From: an uncultured Veillonella sp.
GTDB taxonomy: Bacteria > Bacillota > Negativicutes > Veillonellales > Veillonellaceae
NCBI GenBank assembly: GCA_934202215.1
Contig: CAKPXR010000058.1
Span: 1 to 8,398 of the forward strand
Length of the DNA: 8,398 nucleotides
Direction of reading: 5' to 3'
Shown: positions 1 through 5,389 of the stretch, piece after piece
Layout of the letters: each line of letters begins with the position of its first letter
How positions within the stretch are numbered: the first letter of the stretch is position 1
Translations under genes and position numbers: made by a program
Notes under the pieces: generated by a model
Told to the model about the DNA's origin: nothing
Databases searched by the model: none
The model's input: the letters and a program-made list of their open reading frames with translations, nothing else

Positions 1-102
1 CAGGGAGTGCAATTGACCACCTTTAATACTACAGATATTAGTTGGAACAACCTTGAATATCGGTACGAAGGAACAGGTTTGAGTGCTTTAGAACACTTAT
101 AA
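1..102 (+). CDS. C-terminal end of an upstream phage protein (partial)
   Basis: The frame beginning at base 1 is open for 33 codons and stops at a TAA (100-102), just before the ribosome site of the next gene. The visible end is polar and aromatic (WNNLEYRYEGTG, then LSALEHL). I do not recognise the family. Its place directly before the lysis genes is where tail or host-recognition genes usually end in phage late operons, so a tail-associated protein is a reasonable inference but no motif proves it. The 15-base gap to the next start suggests cotranscription with the lysis cassette. Confidence 0.55.
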   Translation, partial: QGVQLTTFNTTDISWNNLEYRYEGTGLSALEHL

Positions 103-117
103 GAAAGGGGCTGCTGA

Positions 118-456
118 ATGTGGACATGGCAATTTCAGTTGGATGACATATTAACAACATTAACAATAGTAGGACTAATAGGCGGTGCAAGTTACCGCCT
201 TTTAATTTTGCCTATATTAACTAGAATCAGTGAAGAACGTATGCAAGATAATTTGTTGTTCACTGAACGGATGAATAAACTTAATGAAACTTTAATTGAA
301 TTAAAGGAAGAGATTAAGCTATCACGTGAGCAACGAACAAAAGCATACGCAGAACAAGTAAGATTAACCGCAAGGGTTGATGCACTTGATAATAGGGTTG
401 ATGATATTAAGGAGGAGCTGCATGAACATACCACCAAATCTCATCAATACGATTAA
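118..456 (+). CDS. Phage membrane-anchored coiled-coil protein of the lysis cassette
   Basis: This 112-residue protein has one hydrophobic segment near the N terminus (about residues 11-35) followed by a long charged helix (about 36-105) rich in Glu, Lys, Arg and Leu, with the heptad-like end RVDALDNRVDDIKEELHEH. AAGGGG sits 7 bases before the ATG. The layout of a short membrane anchor plus coiled coil resembles small phage proteins found next to holins (XhlA-like or DUF7365-like), although XhlA itself usually carries its membrane segment at the C terminus. The last 35 bases overlap the next gene, whose ribosome site lies inside this one. A role in holin assembly or control of lysis timing is inferred from position only; it could also be a structural or superinfection-related membrane protein. 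Confidence 0.7.
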   Translation: MWTWQFQLDDILTTLTIVGLIGGASYRLLILPILTRISEERMQDNLLFTERMNKLNETLIELKEEIKLSREQRTKAYAEQVRLTARVDALDNRVDDIKEELHEHTTKSHQYD

Positions 457-790
457 AAAATCATATCAATCTGTGAGGGTGGCTAACATCCACCCTACAG
501 GTATATTGGCAACAAGGGTACTAGTACTAACAATGCTAGTACCTATTTTGTTAGTAGTTACTCAGTACATCATGGCTTTTGTTAGTGGGTATGTGTCAGA
601 CGAAGCTAACAAGATAATTGGTGTAGGTATTAATATCATAGATCATATATTTATCCCTAGTGTATTAACCGCACTCGTAGGGTTCTTGGCACTATGGATT
701 GATAAAGATGGCGATGGCATTCCTGACAAATTAGAGGAACAACCTAAAATACCTATGATTGAAAGGGGCAATGTGGATGACAAATATTAG
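422..790 (+). CDS. Putative phage holin with two membrane helices and a DxDxDG loop
   Basis: I start this 122-residue protein at 422 because AAGGAGG (409-415) stands 6 bases upstream; the in-frame ATG at 377 has no comparable site. Two hydrophobic segments are visible, about residues 29-55 and 66-93, with a basic N terminus (IKKSYQSVRV). Just after the second segment comes DKDGDGIPD (94-102), which fits a calcium-binding loop of EF-hand or thrombospondin type 3 style, and then an acidic and proline-containing tail. Size, two membrane spans and position directly before the endolysin gene support a holin, which would open the inner membrane to release the amidase. I cannot place it in a named holin family. 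It overlaps the preceding gene by 35 bases and the following one by 14. Confidence 0.65.
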   Translation: MNIPPNLINTIKKSYQSVRVANIHPTGILATRVLVLTMLVPILLVVTQYIMAFVSGYVSDEANKIIGVGINIIDHIFIPSVLTALVGFLALWIDKDGDGIPDKLEEQPKIPMIERGNVDDKY

Positions 791-1319
791 TTTAAGCGAT
801 TTGAATGATTACTGTAGCCGTGCAGTGGGTGATATTGACAAAGTATATCTGCATTGGACTGCTGGCAGATATAACCAACAATTTGACGATTACCATATCA
901 ACATCGATGGTGATGGTAACATTTATATTGATGGCGAATTAACAGACCATAAGAACCATACATATATGCGTAATAGCGGTGCGGTTGGTATCTCCTTAGA
1001 TTGTGCATATAACGCACAATGGGTAAATAATCTAGGTGATTATCCACCAACAGCTGCACAGATTGAAACATTAGCACAAGTAGTGGCGGTATTGTGTGTT
1101 GATTTAGGTTTACCGGCTAGTATTAGCAATGTCCTCACCCACGCAGAAGCAGCCGACAATATGGACGGCGTGTATGCTCATGACCCTTATGGTCCTAATT
1201 CTACTTGCGAACGATGGGATTTATGGGTAGTGCGTGAAGGTGATGAAGCTGGTAGTGGTGGCGATGTAATTCGTATGAAAGCTAAATATTATGCTCAACA
1301 ATGGGGCAGCAATATATAG
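777..1319 (+). CDS. Phage endolysin, N-acetylmuramoyl-L-alanine amidase (Amidase_2 family)
   Basis: This 180-residue enzyme should cut the bond between N-acetylmuramic acid and L-alanine in peptidoglycan. The Amidase_2/PGRP fold is marked by VYLHWTAG with His26, a central VGISLDCAYN segment (70-79), THAEAA with His122, and a late CERWDLW. By comparison with AmpD (His, His, Asp with a basic residue two before the Asp), I infer zinc ligands His26, His122 and Asp148, with Arg146 as the basic residue. There is no signal peptide and no clear wall-binding domain, so it would depend on the holin for export. The start at 777 is chosen because AAAGGGG (762-768) lies 8 bases upstream; the ATG at 771 would leave 2 bases and the TTG at 759 precedes the site. 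The stop TAG overlaps the next ribosome site. Confidence 0.92.
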   Translation: MTNISLSDLNDYCSRAVGDIDKVYLHWTAGRYNQQFDDYHINIDGDGNIYIDGELTDHKNHTYMRNSGAVGISLDCAYNAQWVNNLGDYPPTAAQIETLAQVVAVLCVDLGLPASISNVLTHAEAADNMDGVYAHDPYGPNSTCERWDLWVVREGDEAGSGGDVIRMKAKYYAQQWGSNI

Positions 1320-1335
1320 GGGGTATATATGTATG
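1318..1335 (+). promoter_or_regulatory. One ribosome site serving two overlapping starts (ATGTATG)
   Basis: AGGGGG (1318-1323) overlaps the stop codon of the amidase gene. It is followed by TATAT and then ATGTATG, which contains an ATG at 1329 (spacing 5) and a second ATG at 1333 (spacing 9) in the +1 frame. Both spacings are workable for bacterial initiation, so a single site probably loads ribosomes onto both frames, with start choice setting the ratio of the two products. No other ribosome site is visible for either frame. Confidence 0.75.
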
Positions 1336-1730
1336 ACAAAATCAAAACTACAATTAACGGCATTAACTATCGTTATGCTATTATCGGTGCTATTGTGTGC
1401 ATCTCCATCTTTTGCATCTGGTACATCTTCCATGAACCAACAGGAACAAACGATAACAATACCCTTAACACAGTGGAACGAGCTCAAGAGCAACAACGAG
1501 AAAGCCTTGAACTTAATCGAAGCATCCAACGTTCCATTGACAGAAGCACAGAACTTAGTCATGAAGCAAAAGAACGAGTTGACCGAAGCACACAATACAA
1601 TCAACAAATTGGAGAACGAATTGATGCAAGCCAAGCTTCAATCAATGAAGCAAGAGGTTACCTTAAACGAAATGCAGAACTCTTTGACCGAATTGAAAGG
1701 GCAAATAGAGAACGACAAGAAAACCATTAA
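1329..1730 (+). CDS. Putative inner-membrane spanin (Rz-like), frame A of an overlapping pair
   Basis: This 133-residue protein has a basic N terminus (Lys4, Lys6, Arg15), one clear membrane helix (about 16-34, Ile/Cys/Phe rich) and a long hydrophilic helical region to the end. That is the topology of an inner-membrane spanin: cytoplasmic N terminus, anchor, periplasmic coiled coil. Residues 57-126 form five degenerate 14-residue units, for example DRSTELSHEAKERV (71-84) followed by DRSTQYNQQIGERI (85-98). The gene follows the endolysin, as Rz does, and overlaps frame B (1333-1806) over 398 bases. Spanins complete lysis of diderm hosts by disrupting the outer membrane. The spanin role is inferred from topology, position and the overlapping partner; I see no sequence motif that proves it. 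Confidence 0.72.
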   Translation: MYDKIKTTINGINYRYAIIGAIVCISIFCIWYIFHEPTGTNDNNTLNTVERAQEQQRESLELNRSIQRSIDRSTELSHEAKERVDRSTQYNQQIGERIDASQASINEARGYLKRNAELFDRIERANRERQENH

Positions 1731-1806
1731 ACGGTTACGGATGCAACGCAACTTTTCTCAAATGTTAGGTGGCGGTGCAATTATAGGGGTAGCTTTTAAA
1801 CATTAA
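1333..1806 (+). CDS. Putative exported coiled-coil spanin partner, frame B of an overlapping pair
   Basis: This 157-residue protein starts with MTKSKLQ, a hydrophobic stretch (about 8-22) and a typical signal peptidase I site (SPSFA then S, near 25-29). Next come TIPLTQWNELK (41-51), a coiled coil with 14-residue periodicity (LTEAQNLVMKQKNE at 69-82, LTEAHNTINKLENE at 83-96), a basic segment (KRLRMQR, 133-139) and a glycine-rich hydrophobic end (144-155). The only early cysteine, Cys22 in SVLLC, does not fit a lipobox because Leu is at -1, so it is not a canonical lipoprotein outer-membrane spanin. An upstream ATG at 1291 lies inside the amidase gene and has no ribosome site. Likely role: periplasmic or envelope partner of frame A in the final lysis step (inference). 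Alternatives are an uncleaved membrane protein or a stand-alone lysis accessory. Confidence 0.7.
   Translation: MTKSKLQLTALTIVMLLSVLLCASPSFASGTSSMNQQEQTITIPLTQWNELKSNNEKALNLIEASNVPLTEAQNLVMKQKNELTEAHNTINKLENELMQAKLQSMKQEVTLNEMQNSLTELKGQIENDKKTIKRLRMQRNFSQMLGGGAIIGVAFKH
1539..1706 (+). repeat. Four degenerate 42-base tandem units inside the overlapping gene pair
   Basis: Units begin at 1539, 1581, 1623 and 1665. The first two agree at 28 of 42 positions by my count; the later ones are more diverged, keeping mainly a GA(C/T)-x-GA/A-AGC-type start. Each unit encodes 14 residues in frame A and, offset, 14 residues in frame B, so one DNA periodicity produces helical coiled-coil repeats in both proteins. 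A weaker fifth unit precedes them (1497-1538). Confidence 0.55.
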
Positions 1807-1830
1807 GGAAGTGATCCATATATCTCCATA

Positions 1831-1878
1831 GCGTGTAATGGTGGATACACGCAACTATCAACTATTAGTTGTCAGTTG
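1831..1878 (+). other. Two adjacent inverted repeats in the 3' region of the lysis operon
   Basis: GCGTGT (1831-1836) and ACACGC (1847-1852) form a perfect 6-bp stem around a 10-base loop. Immediately after, CAACT (1852-1856) pairs with AGTTG (1874-1878), and inside it CAACTA (1859-1864) faces TAGTTG (1866-1871), giving a second, two-tier hairpin. The two share base 1852, so they are nearly stacked or compete. With the terminator downstream they could make a structured 3' end or a small RNA. Nothing in the sequence tells which. Confidence 0.4.
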
Positions 1879-1894
1879 AGCAGCATAAATAAAA

Positions 1895-1943
1895 GGGCCT
1901 ACTAACTTAGACAAAAAATCTTTGTTAGCAGGCCTTATTTTTT
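1895..1943 (+). terminator. Intrinsic terminator of the phage lysis operon
   Basis: GGCCTACTAAC (1896-1906) pairs with GTTAGCAGGCC (1924-1934), 11 positions with a single A-C mismatch, around a 17-base loop that can itself close AGA with TCT. A T-rich tract (TTATTTTTT) follows. It ends just before the promoter of the next gene, so it separates the two transcription units. Confidence 0.85.
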
Positions 1944-1944
1944 G

Positions 1945-1973
1945 TTGACATTACATCGTATTCGATGTATAAT
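1945..1973 (+). promoter_or_regulatory. Consensus sigma-70 promoter of the helix-turn-helix gene
   Basis: TTGACA (1945-1950) and TATAAT (1968-1973) are both exact consensus hexamers with an ideal 17-base spacer. Predicted transcription starts near 1980, giving a leader of about 20 bases before the ATG at 1999. Such a strong promoter normally needs a repressor, which fits the inverted repeat lying in the spacer. Confidence 0.9.
1952..1969. promoter_or_regulatory. Candidate operator between the -35 and -10 boxes
   Basis: TACATCGTATTCGATGTA is a perfect inverted repeat of 7-bp arms around a 4-base centre. It fills the promoter spacer and runs two bases into the -10 box, so a bound dimer would block RNA polymerase. 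The simplest model is autorepression by the helix-turn-helix protein encoded directly downstream; a phage or host repressor is also possible. Confidence 0.65.
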
Positions 1974-1998
1974 CTTAATCAAGATAAGGAGTGATTAG

Positions 1999-2466
1999 AT
2001 GAAATTTGAAGATGTTATGACATCGGCAGAGGCAGCTGAAATGTGGGGGATCAGTCCTGTTACAGTAAAACAAGCATGTTCAGGACAACGGAATACGCCA
2101 CCAAGATTTACAAAAGATGAATGCAGAAAATCAAAAGGCACATGGTTAGTTACTAAACAAGGCATGGAAAGGGTGTATGGAACTATGAAAATCAAAATGA
2201 CTGTAAAAGACTTATACGAATATATTTGTGAGCATAATAATATTGATGACGTTGTAGATATTACAGAATTACAAGAAGATGGGTATAAAAGTTTAAGACG
2301 TGCATTAGATTGGAACCACATTCCTGTATTGCCTAAAGAAGGTCATGTAAGTGGCTGGGCTGATCAAGTAGTTACATTTAGAAGTCAAAAAAATTTTGAT
2401 ACATTCATGGAAATTTGGAATCCATCAGAAGAATTTAAAATTGAAAGTGCAAAGGAACTTATTTAA
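1999..2466 (+). CDS. Helix-turn-helix DNA-binding protein of unknown role
   Basis: This 155-residue protein has an N-terminal helix-turn-helix of the excisionase/HTH_59-like kind: MTSAEAAEMWGISPVTVKQ (7-25), a basic linker, then GTWLVTKQGMERVYG (47-61), a pattern I associate with small Firmicute DNA-binding proteins that read a locus and check a bound site. The C-terminal part (about 67-155) is acidic, contains aromatic residues (WNHIPVLPKEG, SGWADQVVTF) and is unfamiliar. AAGGAG stands 7 bases before the ATG. The gene is a single-gene unit between two terminators with a consensus promoter and a built-in inverted repeat, so autoregulation is likely. It could be a prophage regulator, an antitoxin-like regulator whose partner is missing, or a host gene at the prophage edge. 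No toxin gene is visible next to it. Confidence 0.85.
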   Translation: MKFEDVMTSAEAAEMWGISPVTVKQACSGQRNTPPRFTKDECRKSKGTWLVTKQGMERVYGTMKIKMTVKDLYEYICEHNNIDDVVDITELQEDGYKSLRRALDWNHIPVLPKEGHVSGWADQVVTFRSQKNFDTFMEIWNPSEEFKIESAKELI

Positions 2467-2548
2467 AAATGTATCAATAACCTTAATGGATATCTCGATT
2501 GTGCAATATAAAAATGGTTCGTACAGCGTGTCATATGCACCACCAAAT

Positions 2549-2581
2549 AAAAAAGAACTCACATTTGTGAGTTCTTTTTTT
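2549..2581. terminator. Strong, potentially bidirectional intrinsic terminator
   Basis: GAACTCAC (2555-2562) and GTGAGTTC (2567-2574) form a perfect 8-bp stem with a 4-base loop (ATTT). Six A residues precede the stem and seven T residues follow it, so the structure can work from either strand. It ends the helix-turn-helix unit and shields the peroxidase gene. Confidence 0.92.
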
Positions 2582-2715
2582 ATGTATTTTTTTAGATTTT
2601 AGATAGACCATATATTTAAAGGTTTCAACGATTTCTCTTCTGTAAGATTGATTATAGATGTAATAAGAGGCTTAGTAGATAAAATATTTTATATTTTATA
2701 GACAATATAGTATTA
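2582..2715. other. A/T-rich gap upstream of the peroxidase, no gene seen
   Basis: The stretch between the terminator and the peroxidase gene holds no supported gene. Its right part carries an A/T palindrome and promoter-like hexamers, described separately. The prophage-chromosome junction could lie here or before the helix-turn-helix gene, but the other prophage end is not in the window, so no attachment repeat can be identified. Confidence 0.5.
2679..2692. promoter_or_regulatory. Perfect A/T palindrome, candidate operator of the peroxidase gene
   Basis: ATAAAATATTTTAT is a perfect 14-bp palindrome, and its right arm ATTTTAT is repeated once more directly after it (2693-2699). It lies just upstream of the predicted -35 box. 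Peroxidase genes are often controlled by Fur/PerR-family repressors with A/T-rich inverted-repeat sites; this one resembles but does not match the Bacillus PerR consensus. In A/T-rich DNA such a palindrome could also be chance. Confidence 0.35.
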
Positions 2716-2727
2716 ATGGCTTATGAT
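2699..2727 (+). promoter_or_regulatory. Probable promoter of the DyP peroxidase gene
   Basis: TAGACA (2699-2704) and TATGAT (2722-2727) are 17 bases apart, each one base away from consensus. A second possible -10 box, TATAAT (2733-2738), lies just downstream without a good -35. Either gives a leader of about 20-30 bases. Confidence 0.6.
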
Positions 2728-2763
2728 GACTATATAATAGTTTTTCTCATTAGGAGGTACCCA

Positions 2764-3705
2764 ATGGCAGTAGATATTTCTAGAACACAAGATGTATATA
2801 AAGATGCAGGTCAAAGTGTCAATTTCACAACATTATTATTAAAACGTGAAAATCATGATGAAGAGCTTGAAGTCATTCAAGATATGGCTGATCGAATTCA
2901 AGCCATTAAACGTTCTGTTAGTATTCGTGCGAATGGTGAAGGCTTGGGTATTGCCTTTGGTTTTAGTCGTAAAGCATGGGATTATTTATTCCCTAATGCA
3001 CCAGTACCAAAAGAGTTAGAAGATTTCCAAGGTATTAAAGGAGATAAACAAGACGTACCAGCTGTAGCAGCTGATTTATTCTTACATGTACGTTCTAATG
3101 ATGAATCCGTTACATATACTGTAGTCGATCAAATTATGGAATTCTTACGTCCTATTACATCTGTAGTAGATGAAACTCATGGCTTCCACTATGAACAAGG
3201 TCGCGCTATCATCGATTTCGTAGATGGTACTGAAAACCCTGTTGGTCAAGAGGCTGTTGAGTGGGGTGTTATTGGTGATGAAGATCCTGAATTCACTAAT
3301 GGTTCTTATGCATTTGCTCAAAAATATGAACATGATCTTGATGGATGGCGTGCACTTCCTACAGAAATGCAAGAAAAATTCATCGGCCGTCGTAAATTCA
3401 GTGATATTGAATTAGAAGATGATGAAAAAGATCCAGCAGCTCATAATGTAGTAGCTCAAGATAATCGCGATGATGAAGAACATAAAATCGTTCGTATGAA
3501 TGTGCCATTTGCTCAACCTGGTCAAGGTATTCGTGGTACCTATTTTATCGGTTATGCTCGTTACTGGGATGTAACTAAAACAATGCTTACCAATATGTTT
3601 ACGCAAAATGATAAATTGCTCGATTACTCTAAACCTATTACAGGCATGCTATTCTTCATTCCATCTCTTGACACATTGGATGCTATTGCAGAAGGCGAGT
3701 TATAA
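2764..3705 (+). CDS. DyP-type heme peroxidase (YfeX-like)
   Basis: This 313-residue protein matches the dye-decolorizing peroxidase family, most like E. coli YfeX. It should bind heme b and use hydrogen peroxide to oxidise organic substrates. Key residues: Asp154 in the GxxDG-like motif FVDGTENP, proximal heme ligand His227 in AAHNVV, and distal Arg244 in HKIVRMNVPF. The spacings (73 and 17 residues) closely match those I recall for YfeX. The C-terminal stretch YFIGYARYWD and MLFFIPSLDTLD is typical. There is no signal peptide, so it is cytoplasmic, and no encapsulin gene or obvious encapsulin-targeting tail is present. AGGAGG (2752-2757) sits 6 bases before the ATG at 2764; an upstream in-frame ATG at 2716 overlaps the promoter. 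Likely role is peroxide defence or heme/porphyrin chemistry (family knowledge, substrate unknown). Confidence 0.93.
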   Translation: MAVDISRTQDVYKDAGQSVNFTTLLLKRENHDEELEVIQDMADRIQAIKRSVSIRANGEGLGIAFGFSRKAWDYLFPNAPVPKELEDFQGIKGDKQDVPAVAADLFLHVRSNDESVTYTVVDQIMEFLRPITSVVDETHGFHYEQGRAIIDFVDGTENPVGQEAVEWGVIGDEDPEFTNGSYAFAQKYEHDLDGWRALPTEMQEKFIGRRKFSDIELEDDEKDPAAHNVVAQDNRDDEEHKIVRMNVPFAQPGQGIRGTYFIGYARYWDVTKTMLTNMFTQNDKLLDYSKPITGMLFFIPSLDTLDAIAEGEL

Positions 3706-3800
3706 TCGATATAGCTATTTGATGTATATTTTTATAGTTTGTGATTCTCTATTTTGTTAGCAGTAAACAATTCGAGTAAAAATGTCATTTAATTCTATAG

Positions 3801-3825
3801 AAGCGCTCCTTTTAGGGGCGCTTTT
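3801..3825 (+). terminator. Intrinsic terminator after the peroxidase gene
   Basis: AAGCGCTCC (3801-3809) pairs with GGGGCGCTT (3815-3823), 9 bp with one G-U pair, around loop TTTTA. Only four T residues follow, so termination may be incomplete. The hairpin sits about 95 bases beyond the stop codon and partly overlaps the upstream region of the thrC promoter. Confidence 0.75.
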
Positions 3826-3826
3826 A

Positions 3827-3835
3827 TGCTATAAT
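3827..3835 (+). promoter_or_regulatory. Extended -10 promoter of thrC
   Basis: TGCTATAAT is an exact extended -10 element (TGnTATAAT). No good -35 box is present at 17 bases, where the terminator hairpin lies, but an extended -10 can work without one. The predicted leader is about 45 bases. No T-box or leader-peptide attenuator for threonine is visible between here and the start codon. Confidence 0.65.
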
Positions 3836-3885
3836 AAATCCATTAAACCCGTAAAAATCTATTGTAGTTATGAATGAGGTATTCC

Positions 3886-5385
3886 ATGAATTATACTAGC
3901 ACCCGCGGTACCGTTGCGGTAAATGAAACATATGCATTGTTGCACGGCTTAGCAGAGGATGGTGGTCTATATGTACCATCTTTATTCCCTACGAACTGCT
4001 TAACTTACAATGATGTGAAAGATAAAAACTATCAAGAGGTAGCATCTGTTGTATTAGCAAAGCTATTCCCATGTTTCTCTGAAGCTCACTTGAATGAAAT
4101 GATCAACTCTGCGTATAGTGATGCTAATTTTAGTACACGTGATATTGCACCATTGCATTCCTTATTAGAAAAGGTTTCTGTACTAGAATTATTCCATGGC
4201 CGTACACAGGCTTTCAAAGATATGGCATTGTCTTTATTCCCATATCTATTAGTAGCGGCAAAAGAAGCTGAAGGTGAGAAAAAAGAGGTTCTTATCTTAA
4301 CAGCTACATCTGGTGATACTGGTAAAGCAGCCCTTGAAGGCTTTAAAGATGTACCTGGTACTCATATTCAGGTATTCTACCCAACAGATGGAGTAAGTCC
4401 TATGCAAGCTGAGCAAATGCAAAAGCAAGAAGGTGAGAACGTTAATGTAACTGCTATTCATGGTAACTTTGACGATGCTCAACAATTCTTGAAACATCTC
4501 TTTGTAGATAAAGCAACAGCAGACGAAGTGGCTGAGAAAGGAGTTATGTTCTCCAGTGCAAACTCCATCAATATCGGTCGTTTAGCACCACAAGTAGTGT
4601 ACTATGTAAATGCCTATGCTGAGCTCGTAGCACAAGGTGCTATTCACGAAGACGAAGCTTTCAACGTAGTAGTGCCAACAGGTAACTTTGGTAATATCTT
4701 GGCTGCTTACTATGCTAAAAAAATGGGTATTCCTATTGGTAAATTAATTTGTGCATCTAACCAAAACAATGTGCTTACAGATTTCTTTGAAACTGGCACA
4801 TACGATATGAATCGTCCATTCTATACAACGATTTCTCCATCTATGGATATTCTTGAATCCTCCAACTTTGAACGCTTCTTGTACTATATCTCGGGTGAAG
4901 ATAGTGAACGTACCGCAGGTTGGATGAAAGATTTAAAAGCAACAGGTAAATTGACTGTTAACGAAGAAGAATTTAATCGCGTTAAAGCTAATTTTGCAGG
5001 TGCTTATGTAGATGATGAAGAGACGAAAGCTATCATTGAACAAGTGTACAATTCTTATGGCTATGTCATGGACCCTCATACGGCGGTAGCTATGGGCGCA
5101 TACATGAAAGAATTGGAAAAACATCCTGAAGATGGTGCTCGTCATACAATTATCGCATCTACAGCACATCCATTCAAATTCCCTACAGCTATCTGTGAGG
5201 CTTTGGATATCAAAGTGGGTGACACACCGTATGAAAGCTTAGATAATATCTCTGCTGTAACGGGTGTAGCATTCCCTAAACAATTAGAAGCTTTGAAATC
5301 TAAACCATTGCGTTTCACAAAAGCAATTGATAAAGAGAATATGAAACAAGAAATATTGGATTTTGTAGATACATTCTCTAAATAA
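3886..5385 (+). CDS. thrC: Threonine synthase
   Basis: The enzyme converts O-phospho-L-homoserine and water to L-threonine and phosphate with pyridoxal phosphate, the last step of threonine synthesis in the cytoplasm. The 499-residue length fits the long bacterial form. The family N terminus is clear (MNYTSTRG, then GLAEDGGLYVP at 21-31). The cofactor lysine is Lys111 in ELFHGRTQAFKDMALS, with the phosphate-binding SGDTG at 142-146, SSANSINIGR at 223-232 and PTGNFGN at 264-270. An Arg stands where many relatives have Pro in FHGxT. I start at 3886 because GAGGT (3876-3880) lies 5 bases upstream; the in-frame ATG at 3874 has no ribosome site and itself contributes to this one. It is transcribed alone, without hom or thrB beside it. 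Confidence 0.96.
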   Translation: MNYTSTRGTVAVNETYALLHGLAEDGGLYVPSLFPTNCLTYNDVKDKNYQEVASVVLAKLFPCFSEAHLNEMINSAYSDANFSTRDIAPLHSLLEKVSVLELFHGRTQAFKDMALSLFPYLLVAAKEAEGEKKEVLILTATSGDTGKAALEGFKDVPGTHIQVFYPTDGVSPMQAEQMQKQEGENVNVTAIHGNFDDAQQFLKHLFVDKATADEVAEKGVMFSSANSINIGRLAPQVVYYVNAYAELVAQGAIHEDEAFNVVVPTGNFGNILAAYYAKKMGIPIGKLICASNQNNVLTDFFETGTYDMNRPFYTTISPSMDILESSNFERFLYYISGEDSERTAGWMKDLKATGKLTVNEEEFNRVKANFAGAYVDDEETKAIIEQVYNSYGYVMDPHTAVAMGAYMKELEKHPEDGARHTIIASTAHPFKFPTAICEALDIKVGDTPYESLDNISAVTGVAFPKQLEALKSKPLRFTKAIDKENMKQEILDFVDTFSK

Positions 5386-5389
5386 TACG

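Noticed and set aside
1221..1634. Minus-strand open frame of 137 codons across the overlapping spanin genes.
   Set aside because: Composition rich in Ser, Cys and Phe is what the complement of A-rich coiled-coil DNA gives; no ribosome site, and the opposite strand explains the openness.
2486..2602. Small open frame after the helix-turn-helix gene with a protein-like stretch (VQYKNGSYSVSYAPPNKK).
   Set aside because: No ribosome site, and the strong terminator lies inside the frame. It may be a fossil, but one short stretch is not enough to call a pseudogene.
2716..2763. Upstream in-frame start for the peroxidase (ATG at 2716).
   Set aside because: It overlaps the predicted promoter and has no ribosome site; AGGAGG is placed for the ATG at 2764.
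3690..3705. Possible encapsulin-targeting tail on the DyP peroxidase.
   Set aside because: The protein ends in DAIAEGEL right after the core fold, without the linker and hydrophobic tail of encapsulin cargo, and no encapsulin gene is nearby.
3904..3912. Minus-strand GGTACCGCG, which resembles part of a T-box antiterminator, at the start of thrC.
   Set aside because: Wrong strand for thrC, no other T-box elements, and it simply encodes the conserved STRGT residues.
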